From Streptomyces sp. NRRL F-525 (lineage in GTDB: Bacteria; Actinomycetota; Actinomycetes; Streptomycetales; Streptomycetaceae), in contig NZ_JNXE01000043.1 in NCBI RefSeq assembly GCF_000716605.1, positions 37,611 through 101,610 on the forward strand: 64,000 nucleotides of DNA. Direction: 5' to 3'. Positions 53,275 to 61,499 of this stretch are shown here, piece after piece. How positions within the stretch are numbered: the stretch's first letter is position 1; the number at the start of each line of letters is the position of its first letter. Position numbers and translations under genes: made by a program. The notes beneath the pieces were generated by a model that was not told where the DNA came from, did not search any database, and saw only the letters and a program-made list of their open reading frames with translations.

Positions 53275-53721
53275 TCACATTCGTGTGCCGATGGCGATCC
53301 GGTCGTTGTCGGCGGCCAGCCGGATCATCGCCCGGAGCACGATTTCCAGGCGCCGCTCATCGAGGTATTCCACCGCGGCGAGGTAGCTCTGCTGCACGCC
53401 CACGATCGACAACACCAGCCCGAGGAAAGCGCGTTCGCCTTCGTCGAGTTCCAGCGTGTAGAGGCGTCCGGACATGCCTTCCCACCGGCAGGTCATGACA
53501 CCGTCCTGCTGGGTCACGAGCGCTTTGCGGACCTGGTCCCGAGAGAGGAGCGATTCCTCTTCGACGAGGGCCTGCATCGCGATGCGGTCGCGCAGGCCGA
53601 CCGCGGACCGTACGAGAAACTCGCCGAGTGGCGAGGCATCGAGCTTGTCGTCCGTTGTGCCTGGGGAGGGTGTGCTGGTCACCATCCAGGGGCCGTCGCA
53701 AGAGGCGGGCGTTGTGGTCAT
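53275..53721 (-). CDS. Hypothetical protein under the ATTGCGC boxes
   Basis: A 148-residue protein from ATG 53721 (MTTTPASCDGPWMVTSTPSP). The mature part is mainly helical: LGEFLVRSAVGLRDRIAMQALV, a beta-like VMTCRWEGMSGRLYTLELDE, then LVLSIVGVQQSYLAAVEYLD. No known domain. Three ATTGCGC boxes with helical-turn spacing lie 23-60 bp upstream of the start, so it is likely regulated by the adjacent Scr1-type protein. It leads the group 53721-52162. Confidence 0.6.
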   Translation of the reverse strand: MTTTPASCDGPWMVTSTPSPGTTDDKLDASPLGEFLVRSAVGLRDRIAMQALVEEESLLSRDQVRKALVTQQDGVMTCRWEGMSGRLYTLELDEGERAFLGLVLSIVGVQQSYLAAVEYLDERRLEIVLRAMIRLAADNDRIAIGTRM

Positions 53722-53743
53722 GACCGGGACGTTAGGCGCTGCA

Positions 53744-53781
53744 ATTGCGCATGGAGATGTCGATTGCGCGCGATTGCGCAT
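53744..53781 (-). promoter_or_regulatory. Three ATTGCGC boxes upstream of the 148-residue gene
   Basis: ATTGCGCAT at 53744-53752, ATTGCGCGC at 53763-53771 and ATTGCGCAT at 53773-53781; starts are 19 and 10 bp apart, on roughly one helix face. Matching boxes lie upstream of the DUF6879-XRE operon. Confidence 0.65.
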
Positions 53782-53808
53782 ACAACGGCTGGGCTTGCGG
53801 TGGATTGC

Positions 53809-54657
53809 CTATGAGGGGTTCAAGGACGCTCGCGCCCGCCCGATCAGACGGCGTGCTGAAGCCCCGTACTCGGCGGACTCGGCGAGCCAGTCCCAAGCCC
53901 GCTCGTACAGTTGGATGTCTTCTTCGCCGGTGAGCCACAGTTCTTCGCTGATCGTCTCGACGATGACCAACCGACGGTCGTAGATCCAGAAGGCATGTGG
54001 AGCCGTACGGCGCAATTGCGCGCCGAAGGGCAGGATGCCGAGCTCGATTCGGCGCTGGCCCACCAGGTTGTACAGCCGGTCCAACTGCTCGGCCATCACG
54101 TCCGCGGGACATGAGCGGTGGTAGAGGGCGGCCTCACAGACGAGAAACCGGAAGGTCTTCGCTGGGTCGTACAGCGACTCCTGGCGCCGCATGCGGGCTT
54201 CGACGGCAGCCTCGGTGGTTGGCGGGATCCCACGGAACTCTGCGTTGGAGTCGAAGATGACGCGGGCGTACTCCGGGGTCTGGAACAACCCTGGTACGCG
54301 CGACACTTCAAGACCCCGGATCGCCTTCGTGGCATCGGTCTGGCGCACGGCGATCTCTTGGCGGCCGCGGTGTCCGCCGGCCAGCTGGCGTCGCCAGGAG
54401 CGGTGCCGTTGTTTCATCTCCAGCCCGGCTCGCAGCCCGTGGAGCTCAGCTTCGACTTCCGGCCGACCGCACGCCTGCGCCCACGCGGTGAGATCGGCGG
54501 CGGTCGGGGTCTGCTTGCCGTTCTGGAGCCGAGAGACCTTCGAAGGCTGGCAACCGAGCTTGCCGGCAAGGTTCTTGCCCTCCAGACCAGCCTCGGTGCG
54601 CAGCTCGCGCAGCCGTGCGCCAAGGGCCTCTCTGGCGGTCTGGTAATCCGTGCTCAC
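53809..54657 (-). CDS. Scr1-type XRE transcriptional regulator (HTH plus DUF5753)
   Basis: A 282-residue regulator. The N-terminal XRE helix-turn-helix is LRTEAGLEGKNLAGKLGCQP plus SKVSRLQNGKQTPTAADL. From about residue 95 comes DUF5753 (VPGLFQTPEYARVIFD, RMRRQESLYDPAKTFRFLVC, YNLVGQRRIELGILPFGAQ). GTG 54657 overlaps the DUF6879 gene by four bases. In Streptomyces, such regulators often pair with DUF397 or DUF6879 proteins as developmental or toxin-antitoxin-like modules. It is the obvious candidate to bind the nearby ATTGCGC boxes. Confidence 0.9.
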   Translation of the reverse strand: MSTDYQTAREALGARLRELRTEAGLEGKNLAGKLGCQPSKVSRLQNGKQTPTAADLTAWAQACGRPEVEAELHGLRAGLEMKQRHRSWRRQLAGGHRGRQEIAVRQTDATKAIRGLEVSRVPGLFQTPEYARVIFDSNAEFRGIPPTTEAAVEARMRRQESLYDPAKTFRFLVCEAALYHRSCPADVMAEQLDRLYNLVGQRRIELGILPFGAQLRRTAPHAFWIYDRRLVIVETISEELWLTGEEDIQLYERAWDWLAESAEYGASARRLIGRARASLNPS

Positions 54658-55394
54658 ACGGTGGAACGTACCCGCCTGGCGAACTCTTCGGTACGTACGG
54701 CGTGGTGCCAGGCGGCGTCCCGGGCCTGGCAGGCGGCGAGGACCTCGGCAGGTTCTTCGGTGACGTAGACCCCCAGTGTGGTGTCCTCGTCGTCGAACGC
54801 GAAGCGGGCGAGGACCTTGGAGTCGAAGAGCCAGAAGTCGTAGTCCGGCAGCCGTAGTTGCTGTGCTTGGGCGCGGGTCAGGTGTCGGATATCCTCTCCT
54901 GCGGCGACGTTGCTGGGCGCGCTCGCGAGGAGGAACTCCTGTCCCTGGGTGGGCGGTTGGTCAACCACGCGGACACGCTCGAACCGCTTGCCCAGCGCGG
55001 TCTGCGCGCGCACGTTCTCCCGCCAGACGTTGTCCGGCTCGCCGGCGATGTCCTCGCCCGCGAGGAACCGCGCCCACTTGGGGTTGGTGCGGTCCGAGGC
55101 GTAGCCAAGGCGCGTCTCCAGGCGCCAAGCGGTGTGCTTGAAGTCGCGAAAGAGACCGGAGACCGAGGCGAACGGCTGGAGTTCGGGCGTGTCACTCCTC
55201 GGCGCGTATCGACTGAGCAGGCTGCGCGGTACGCGGACGAAGGTCTCGGACTCCTTGACGTCCCGCAGTTGGGCGAGGTGCTCCGGGTCGGTCTCCCGCT
55301 CGCCCTGGACGAGGATCTCGTCCGTGCCCTCGATCTCGTACAGGGTGGGGCAGTCGCCGTCGTCGCTGGTCGTACCGAGGAACCTGAGCGTCAT
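54654..55394 (-). CDS. DUF6879 protein with an extra N-terminal domain
   Basis: A 246-residue protein. The C-terminal about 170 residues are DUF6879: LFRDFKHTAWRLETRLGYAS, PKWARFLAGE and a late LRLPDYDFWLFDSKVLARF. The first about 65 residues (MTLRFLGTTSDDGDCPTLYE, ESETFVRVPRSLLSRYAP) resemble a small protein that, as I recall, is often encoded separately beside DUF6879; here the two appear fused. It is translated just before the Scr1 regulator. Its role, perhaps antagonist or partner of the regulator, is unproven. Confidence 0.82.
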   Translation of the reverse strand: MTLRFLGTTSDDGDCPTLYEIEGTDEILVQGERETDPEHLAQLRDVKESETFVRVPRSLLSRYAPRSDTPELQPFASVSGLFRDFKHTAWRLETRLGYASDRTNPKWARFLAGEDIAGEPDNVWRENVRAQTALGKRFERVRVVDQPPTQGQEFLLASAPSNVAAGEDIRHLTRAQAQQLRLPDYDFWLFDSKVLARFAFDDEDTTLGVYVTEEPAEVLAACQARDAAWHHAVRTEEFARRVRSTV

Positions 55395-55628
55395 GTCACC
55401 CTCCGGATGCGGTTGTTGGGGATCCAGGATGCGGGGGCGGGACTCGGTCTCACCTCAGGATTGCAGCAGATTGCGCATCCCGTGCAGTGCGTTGGGATTG
55501 CGCGCAAGCAGGAGAACGCAATGCCGATGCGAAGTCGCTGCACGACACCTAACTCCTAGGCGTGCGGGGCACGATTGACTGATCAACAGCCCCCAACGGT
55601 CGGTGAGTTCGTGGCAGGCTCTGTTGGT
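55395..55628. promoter_or_regulatory. Divergent region with ATTGC boxes ahead of the DUF6879-XRE operon
   Basis: ATTGCAGC (55460-55467) and ATTGCGCAT (55470-55478) are 10 bp apart; ATTGCGCGC (55497-55505) lies inside palindrome TTGCGCGCAA. The pair repeats the 10-bp spacing seen at 53763/53773. No gene; a nitroreductase gene starts on the other side. Confidence 0.65.
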
Positions 55629-56231
55629 ATGGAGTTCTCCGAGGTGGTCCGTCGTAGGCGCATGATCCGCCACTACTCCGACAAGCCACTGACCCCAGAG
55701 GTGACCGAACGCATCCTCGCCTCCGCCCTACGAGCCCCCTCGGCCGGCTTCTCCCAGGGCTGGGCGTTCCTCGTCCTGACCGACCCGGCCGACCGCGCCC
55801 GCTTCTGGCCGTTCGTCCCCACCCGTGTCGAGAACACCCCGACCATGCAGGACGCCCCGCTGGTCGTAGTACCCCTGGCTCACAAGGCGGCGTACCTTGC
55901 GCGCTACGCCGAACCCGACAAGGGCTGGGAGGACCGCGCCGAGGCCCGCTGGCCCGCGCCGTACTGGTACATCGACACGGGAATGGCATCTCTGCTGATG
56001 CTCCTGACCGCGGTCGACGAAGGGCTTGGTGCTTGCTTCTTCGGGATCATGCCGGAGCATCTGGAGCCGTTCCGGGCGGAGTTCGGGGTGCCGGAGGAGT
56101 ACGACCCGATCGGCGGGATCACGGTGGGGTACCGGGCTGAGGATGTTCCCGAGCAGAGCGGTCGGGTCGCGGAGCGGCGCCGGGGTGTGGAGGACGTCGT
56201 TCACCGGGGGCAGTGGGGGCGGCACGCCTGA
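55629..56231 (+). CDS. Nitroreductase family flavoprotein
   Basis: A 200-residue FMN-dependent oxidoreductase. It starts MEFSEVVRRRRMIRHYSDKP (FMN phosphate-binding Arg residues), followed by SALRAPSAGFSQGWAFLVL, a central helix, IDTGMASLLMLLTAVDEGLG and FFGIMPEHLEPFR. ATG 55629 is preferred over an upstream TTG that lacks a ribosome site. Substrate unknown; similar proteins reduce nitro compounds, or act in cofactor F420 or secondary metabolism. Monocistronic. Confidence 0.88.
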   Translation: MEFSEVVRRRRMIRHYSDKPLTPEVTERILASALRAPSAGFSQGWAFLVLTDPADRARFWPFVPTRVENTPTMQDAPLVVVPLAHKAAYLARYAEPDKGWEDRAEARWPAPYWYIDTGMASLLMLLTAVDEGLGACFFGIMPEHLEPFRAEFGVPEEYDPIGGITVGYRAEDVPEQSGRVAERRRGVEDVVHRGQWGRHA

Positions 56232-56323
56232 GAGGGAACTGGCCGAGGGGCTGGGAGCGTTGCGCTGGCCTGAGCCAGGGCTACCGGTCGACCGTGTCTT
56301 CAGACTGGTTTGCGTCAGGTTCC

Positions 56324-56527
56324 TCAGAGCTGCGAAATCCGTCTGTCCTGCAAGGCGTTCGTGAATGCACGCCAAGCCTGTCTCCGGACAGTGAGCGAAG
56401 AGCCGCCCTGGTTCTTCGAGTCACGTATCAGAGCCCCATCTTGTGTACGCGCGCACTCGACACACTCCGTCCCACTGCCCCCGCTGTACGAGGACTTGAA
56501 CCACTGGTGCGTCGAGGGCGCCGACAT
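56324..56527 (-). CDS. DUF397 protein
   Basis: A 67-residue DUF397 protein: QWFKSSYSGGSGTECVECAR, ALIRDSKNQGGSSLTV and AWRAFTNALQ. Start ATG 56527 shares its A with the TGA stop of the XRE gene (TGATG), so translation is coupled. DUF397 proteins partner Scr1/WhiJ-type regulators and are proposed to release or inhibit their DNA binding; the toxin-antitoxin interpretation is not established here. Confidence 0.93.
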   Translation of the reverse strand: MSAPSTHQWFKSSYSGGSGTECVECARTQDGALIRDSKNQGGSSLTVRRQAWRAFTNALQDRRISQL

Positions 56528-57372
56528 CAGGACTCCTTGCTTATGCGGTGGACGATCTCCGTGGAGGACTCAAGATCGAGTGCCTGTGCGCTGAGGTACT
56601 CGAACGCCAACCTATAACGCGCCAGTTCCTGAGGCTTCTCCATGAAGAGGCCGCCGCTGAGTAGGTCGACGTACGCCACGTCCAGCTCCGGAGTCGGGCC
56701 CCGGAGGATAGCGAAGCTGCCAACTGCCGCTGCGTGTGCGCCTTTTGAGAATGGGAGTACTTGAACGGTGACATGAGGGCGCTCGGTCAAGGCGAGTAGG
56801 TGGCCGAGTTGTTCTCGCATGACCTCACGGCCTCCGACCTCGCGACGGAGCGCCGCCTCATCGATCACGCACCAGATGCGTGGTGGGTCGTCGCGGTCGA
56901 GGAGTTCCTGGCGCTTCATGCGGATGTCGACCATGTGCTGCACCTCGCGCTCCGGGCACTGGACCTCCGAGGCTCGGTGAACTGCCTCGGCGTAGGCGCG
57001 AGTTTGGAGCAGCCCGGGGACGTACATGCATGCGTAGTGGTCTTCGCGTACGACCTCGTCCTCAAGCGTGAGCATGAGGTTCATGGACTCCGGGATGGGG
57101 TCGGCGAGTGATCGCCACCAGCCTTGGATCTTAGCGCCCTTGGCTAGCTCGACGAGGGCGATGCGTTCCGCGTCAGAGGCTCCGTATTCGCGGCAAAGGG
57201 CGTCAATGGCCGGCCACTTGACCGTTCCCTCCTTTGTCTCGTAGCGACTCAGTGTTGCCTTTGAGATGCCGACTCGTGCACCTGCTTCCTCCAGGGTCAA
57301 GCCTTTGGCTTCGCGGAGTCGGCGCAGGTCGGCGCCTAGCTGGCGCCTTCGTGTGGTGGGTCCAACTGGCAT
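56527..57372 (-). CDS. Scr1/WhiJ-like XRE transcriptional regulator (HTH plus DUF5753)
   Basis: A 281-residue regulator from ATG 57372. HTH: LRRLREAKGLTLEEAGARVG and KATLSRYETKEGTVKWPAI; DUF5753 follows with VPGLLQTRAYAEAVH, IRMKRQELLDRDDPPRIWCV and QLGHLLALTERPHVTVQVLPF. It precedes DUF397 and faces away from an RsbW-like ATPase gene, the classic WhiJ-type neighbourhood. The 203-bp shared gap has several repeats that may be its operators. Confidence 0.93.
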   Translation of the reverse strand: MPVGPTTRRRQLGADLRRLREAKGLTLEEAGARVGISKATLSRYETKEGTVKWPAIDALCREYGASDAERIALVELAKGAKIQGWWRSLADPIPESMNLMLTLEDEVVREDHYACMYVPGLLQTRAYAEAVHRASEVQCPEREVQHMVDIRMKRQELLDRDDPPRIWCVIDEAALRREVGGREVMREQLGHLLALTERPHVTVQVLPFSKGAHAAAVGSFAILRGPTPELDVAYVDLLSGGLFMEKPQELARYRLAFEYLSAQALDLESSTEIVHRISKES

Positions 57373-57575
57373 GGTTCCAGCCCCTCATGTCGATCTCTCA
57401 GATCGTGCTGGTTATTTGAGTCTGACGGCAAGACAGCGCGCGCCGGGGGCGCGCGATGCTGATGTGCGCTCCTTCCCGCACGAAATGAGAGTTCCATTTT
57501 GAGAGTTCCAGTGCAACCCTCGGTGTGAAGGTAGTTACGCATCGCAACCTGCTGTGCAGGTGGAGGGGTTGGGGC
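57373..57575. promoter_or_regulatory. Divergent region with inverted and direct repeats
   Basis: CGATCT-CTC-AGATCG inverted repeat (57391-57405), a CGCGCGCC/GGCGCGCG hairpin (57437-57455) and two direct TGAGAGTTCCA repeats (57486-57496, 57500-57510; 14-bp period). Candidate binding sites for the WhiJ-like regulator. Confidence 0.6.
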
Positions 57576-58169
57576 ATGGACTGCACTACGTGCACGCCGA
57601 GGACGGCGTGGGAACTCCCGTTTCTTGCGGAACCCGAGGAAGTGGCAGCTCTGCGGCGGGTGTTACGCATCCACCTGAGAATCTGGGGACTGCAGGAACT
57701 GACCGTCGCGGTCCAGCTCTGCGTCAGCGAGCTCGTCTCCAACGTGATCACTCACGTGGGTGCAGGCACCCCGACCACCCTCGCCGTCTCTATGAACGGC
57801 ACCCGCCTACGCATCGAAGTCCACGACCCCGACACCCGTGCTCTTCCGACACTCGTGGATGCGAGCGATCATGCCGAAACAGGACGTGGCATGGCGCTCG
57901 TCACCGCCACTTCTGACCGCTGGGGTGTGCAGCTCCTCGCCGATCGCAAGGTGACGTGGTGCGAGTTCGCCACTGCTCTGCACGCACCCGACGAGCACTG
58001 CGGTAACCGTCGGGCAAGTCGCCTTGGGGCAGCAACCACGGAGTTGGCGGCGATCGATGCCATCTCTGACCTTCTGCACTGGCTTCGAGTGCATGGCCAT
58101 GACCCGGAGGAAGCCCTGGACCGAGCTCAGATGCGCTTCGAGGCTGAGCTCGGTCTCGTGGGCGACTAG
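57576..58169 (+). CDS. RsbW-like ATP-binding protein (HATPase, anti-sigma factor type)
   Basis: A 197-residue protein with a histidine-kinase-like ATPase domain: N box SELVSNVITHVGAG, G1 box EVHDPDTRALPTL, G2 box AETGRGMALVTATSDRWGV. ATG 57576 (MDCTTCTPRTAWELPFL). The first residues have a CxxC pair. A C-terminal helical extension lacks other domains. Such genes next to WhiJ/DUF397 pairs form a common Streptomyces triad thought to act in development; direct anti-sigma activity is not shown here. Confidence 0.88.
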   Translation: MDCTTCTPRTAWELPFLAEPEEVAALRRVLRIHLRIWGLQELTVAVQLCVSELVSNVITHVGAGTPTTLAVSMNGTRLRIEVHDPDTRALPTLVDASDHAETGRGMALVTATSDRWGVQLLADRKVTWCEFATALHAPDEHCGNRRASRLGAATTELAAIDAISDLLHWLRVHGHDPEEALDRAQMRFEAELGLVGD

Positions 58170-58179
58170 CCGGGAGGTG

Positions 58180-61100
58180 TCACCCGGCAGCAATCGCCGA
58201 GTACGTCCAGACGTCCGCCGGGAGCGCGTGCTTCAACTTCCACTTGATCGCCATCGGCTTGCTCCCGGTGGAGCCGTCGAACTCGGCAGGGCCGAGCAGC
58301 ATCCACGGCTGGGCTCCCCCGATGTCCGTGCTCTTGTAGCGGCGCACGAAGAGCAGCACATGGCTGCCCTCGGCTACGTGATTCTGGTAGCGCAGACCTG
58401 TGGGAGACGTTGCTGACGTCTGATTCTGGGACTCCCAGTGGAAGAGAGTCTCGCTCAACGCGTAATCGTGGTAACGAGTTTGAGGGGAGAAGTCCTTCTC
58501 GTCCTTCTCCAGAGTGATGAGGAGCGCGTCGGTCTTGATCGACTCACACCACTTCACGCCCTCGCGGAAATCGGCCGGCATGAAGCCACCGATGGAGGAC
58601 TGGCCAAGGGCAGGAAGGATTTCTTCGCGGCTGTACGAGGCATGCACGGTCAGGGGAATGCCGCTCTGCCCGCCCACGCCCAGAAGTGGGATCGGTACGT
58701 GTTCCGTGTGGGCGAGGTTGTACTTCAGAACCTGACGCAGCTCACTGCGAACTGCGTGCTGCTCAAGCAGAGTTGAGAATCCGGCGTGGTAGTCCGCGAA
58801 GCCCTTGCGAGTGACGCCGCCAAGCGGCCACAGCTGGAAGAAGAGCATGCGGGCGTAGGCCTGACCCTGCTCGTCGAGTTCGCCGTAGGCAGGAGCGTCG
58901 TCCGTCAGCATCCGCGTGTATGCGGCTACCCGCAGCGGGTCGTCCACGTGGAGAAAGGCGGACACACGCTTGAGGAGGGCGGCTTCGCCTTCCGGCGGCT
59001 CACCCTGCAGAAGGCCGGAGCGGCGTAGCAAGCCTGTCCAGGAGTTGCCGTTGCCTCGGTAGAGCTCCTTCAACTCGCGGCCGCTCTCGTGCAGGTACCG
59101 ACTGAGCCTCGGCTCGGCATAGTCGGCGACCTCACGTGCCAGCGCCGTGACGTTGACGCCGATCTGGTCCTTGATGTTGGCGATGATGGTTTTCTTCGCC
59201 TTCTCCTCAAGGATGATCTGGCAGCCGGACGGCAGCTGCGGGAAGTCGTGCTCGATGTTGTCCAGCAGCCGCTTGCGGGTGAGGTTCGTGAGCGCCCGGA
59301 ACTGGTTCTCGAAACGGAACTCCTTGCGGTGCTGCCCAATGAAGTCCAGCACGGTGAGTACGGCCTTGTCCTCGGTGCGGCGGAGGCCGCGGCCGAGTTG
59401 CTGAAGGAAGACGGTGGCGCTGGAGGTAGGGCGCAGGAGAAGCAACGTATCCACGTCAGGGATGTCGAGCCCTTCGTTGAAGAGGTCGACCGAGAAGATG
59501 ACTTGCACGGTCCCCGACCTGAGGTCTGCCAGGGCCTGCGCACGCTCTTCGCTGGATGACTCCCCGGATAGGGCAACGGCGTTGAGGCCGGCGGTTCGGA
59601 AGGACTCGGCCATGAAGTGCGCGTGCGCAACCGAGACGCAGAAACCCAGCGCCCGCATGGTCCCAGGGTCGGTGACCTTGTCCCTGACCGCCTTCACGAC
59701 CAGCCGTGCCCGTGCCACGTTCCCCGTCAGCACGTTGCTCAATGCGCTTGCGTCATACGCCCCGCGCTTCCACTCCACCGTGCTCAAGTCGGTGGTGTCG
59801 GTGATACCGAAGTAGTGGAAGGGGCTGAGGAGTTCGTTCTCGAGCGCTTCCCACAGGCGCATCTCGGCGGCGATACGACCGTCGAAGAACTCGTCCTGGA
59901 TGTTCTTGCCGTCCATGCGCTCGGGCGTTGCGGTAAGCCCGAGCAACTCGTCCGGCTGGAAGTGGTCAAGGATCTTGCGGTACGTCGGTGAGGTCCCATG
60001 GTGGAACTCGTCGATCACGATGACATCGAAGTGATCACGGGCGAGACGGTCGAGCGCTCGTGCGTTCAGCGACTGGACGCTGGCGAACACGTGATTCCAG
60101 CGCTCCGGGATCTCACCGCTGTGCAGCGACTCTCCGAAGTTCGCGTCCATCAAGACGTCTTGGTAGGTCCGCAGGGACTGCTGCAAGATCTCCTTGCGGT
60201 GCGCGACGAACAGCAGCCGCAAGTCGCGGCCGTGCTTCTTCCTCAGTTGCCTGTAGTCGAGTGCAGCCATCACCGTCTTGCCGGTGCCTGTCGCTGCGAC
60301 CAGCAGGTTCCGGTGTACGTCATGCACGTACCGTTCGACGTTCAGCCGCTCCAGCATGTCGCGTTGATGCGGGTACGGACGTACTTCAAGGCCGGACAGA
60401 GTAATCGCGCGGTCTTTAGCGGCAGTTGAAGAGGTGCCTCCTGCGATGGCCAAGGCTTCCTGGAGTCGTTCCCCGTCGGCGTCGGGGTCGTACGTTTCGA
60501 AGGACAGGTCGTTCCAGTACGCCTCGAAGGTCGCCTCGAACTTACGCAGGACGTCTGGCGTGGCGATCGAAGACAGCCGGACGTTCCACTCCAAGCCGTC
60601 GAGGAGCGCGGCCTTGGAGAGGTTGGAACTGCCGACATACGCAGTGTCGTAGCCGCTCTCGCGACGGAACAGCCATGCCTTCGCGTGCAGTCGCGTCGAT
60701 CGTGTCTCGTAGTTGACCTTGACCTCGGCGTTGAACTCTCGCACCAACCGGTCCAGCGCTCGCCGTTCGGTGGCGCCGATGTAGGTCGTCGTGATGACTC
60801 GTATCGGCACGCCACGCTTGTGGGCCGCTTGCAGGGACTGTTCGATGATGCGCAGCCCGTGCCACTTCACGAAGGCGCAGAGCAGGTCGACGTGGTCGGC
60901 GGTGGCGAGCTCGGCGCGTAGTTCGAAGCCGAGGCTCGGGTCCTCCGGCGAGTTGGTGATGAGGGCAGTGTCGGAGAGGGGGATGCCGGGGCGCACGGCA
61001 AAGACGCCGGGTGCCTCTTGCCGTGTCAGCGCGAGAAGTTGACGAGGGCCATCAGCCACTAGGTCCACCCACTCTTGGGCGCCTTCTAGAGTGCTGATGG

Positions 61101-61344
61101 ACTCCAGGATGTGGTTGGCGGCGTGTACCCGTTCCTCGGCTGGAAGATTTTGTAGTACGCGTCGCACGGTCCCCGAAACGTGCCGAGTCAGCACGTGAGC
61201 CACGGACTCTGGCCCCACCTGGTCACTAACGGGGTGCCATCCGAGGCTGGCGAGTGCCGTCAACTGCTGCTCAAAGCGCAGGGTGATGAGCTGCTCATAC
61301 AACCCAGCGGATGGTGTGGACGCGTCGCTGTGGCGTTGAGACAT
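58180..61344 (-). CDS. PLD-like nuclease domain plus SF2 helicase plus DUF3427 protein
   Basis: A 1054-residue multidomain protein from ATG 61344 (GGGGGA upstream). An N-terminal region (1-120) is followed by a phospholipase D-like nuclease domain with HAK at 220-222 and GSSNLSKAAL around 238-247. The SF2 helicase has Walker A ATGTGKT (351-357), DEFH box (445-448) and motif VI QLGRGLRRTEDK. The last third matches DUF3427 in position and layout. Such PLD-helicase-DUF3427 proteins are often found near defence genes. Here the partner is the divergent MrcB-nuclease gene. Function on DNA, RNA or phage is inferred only. Confidence 0.9.
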   Translation of the reverse strand: MSQRHSDASTPSAGLYEQLITLRFEQQLTALASLGWHPVSDQVGPESVAHVLTRHVSGTVRRVLQNLPAEERVHAANHILESISTLEGAQEWVDLVADGPRQLLALTRQEAPGVFAVRPGIPLSDTALITNSPEDPSLGFELRAELATADHVDLLCAFVKWHGLRIIEQSLQAAHKRGVPIRVITTTYIGATERRALDRLVREFNAEVKVNYETRSTRLHAKAWLFRRESGYDTAYVGSSNLSKAALLDGLEWNVRLSSIATPDVLRKFEATFEAYWNDLSFETYDPDADGERLQEALAIAGGTSSTAAKDRAITLSGLEVRPYPHQRDMLERLNVERYVHDVHRNLLVAATGTGKTVMAALDYRQLRKKHGRDLRLLFVAHRKEILQQSLRTYQDVLMDANFGESLHSGEIPERWNHVFASVQSLNARALDRLARDHFDVIVIDEFHHGTSPTYRKILDHFQPDELLGLTATPERMDGKNIQDEFFDGRIAAEMRLWEALENELLSPFHYFGITDTTDLSTVEWKRGAYDASALSNVLTGNVARARLVVKAVRDKVTDPGTMRALGFCVSVAHAHFMAESFRTAGLNAVALSGESSSEERAQALADLRSGTVQVIFSVDLFNEGLDIPDVDTLLLLRPTSSATVFLQQLGRGLRRTEDKAVLTVLDFIGQHRKEFRFENQFRALTNLTRKRLLDNIEHDFPQLPSGCQIILEEKAKKTIIANIKDQIGVNVTALAREVADYAEPRLSRYLHESGRELKELYRGNGNSWTGLLRRSGLLQGEPPEGEAALLKRVSAFLHVDDPLRVAAYTRMLTDDAPAYGELDEQGQAYARMLFFQLWPLGGVTRKGFADYHAGFSTLLEQHAVRSELRQVLKYNLAHTEHVPIPLLGVGGQSGIPLTVHASYSREEILPALGQSSIGGFMPADFREGVKWCESIKTDALLITLEKDEKDFSPQTRYHDYALSETLFHWESQNQTSATSPTGLRYQNHVAEGSHVLLFVRRYKSTDIGGAQPWMLLGPAEFDGSTGSKPMAIKWKLKHALPADVWTYSAIAAG

Positions 61345-61499
61345 AGGCGTGTTCCCCCGGCTGAACAGATGGCTGGACGATGCAGATGTTCTACCAGCCG
61401 GCGCTGACAGCGCTCGGATTCGATCACTAGTGATCGTTATGACGCTTGTAGCGGTCATATTGAGAAGCACAGCTGATCAAATCCGGGTACGTTTCATGC
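61345..61499. promoter_or_regulatory. Shared promoter region with 16-bp perfect palindrome
   Basis: CGATCACTAGTGATCG (61421-61436) is an exact palindrome between the divergent helicase and nuclease genes. TACGTT at 61488-61493 lies seven bases before the GTG at 61500, so the nuclease mRNA may be leaderless; no ribosome site is seen there. Confidence 0.6.
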
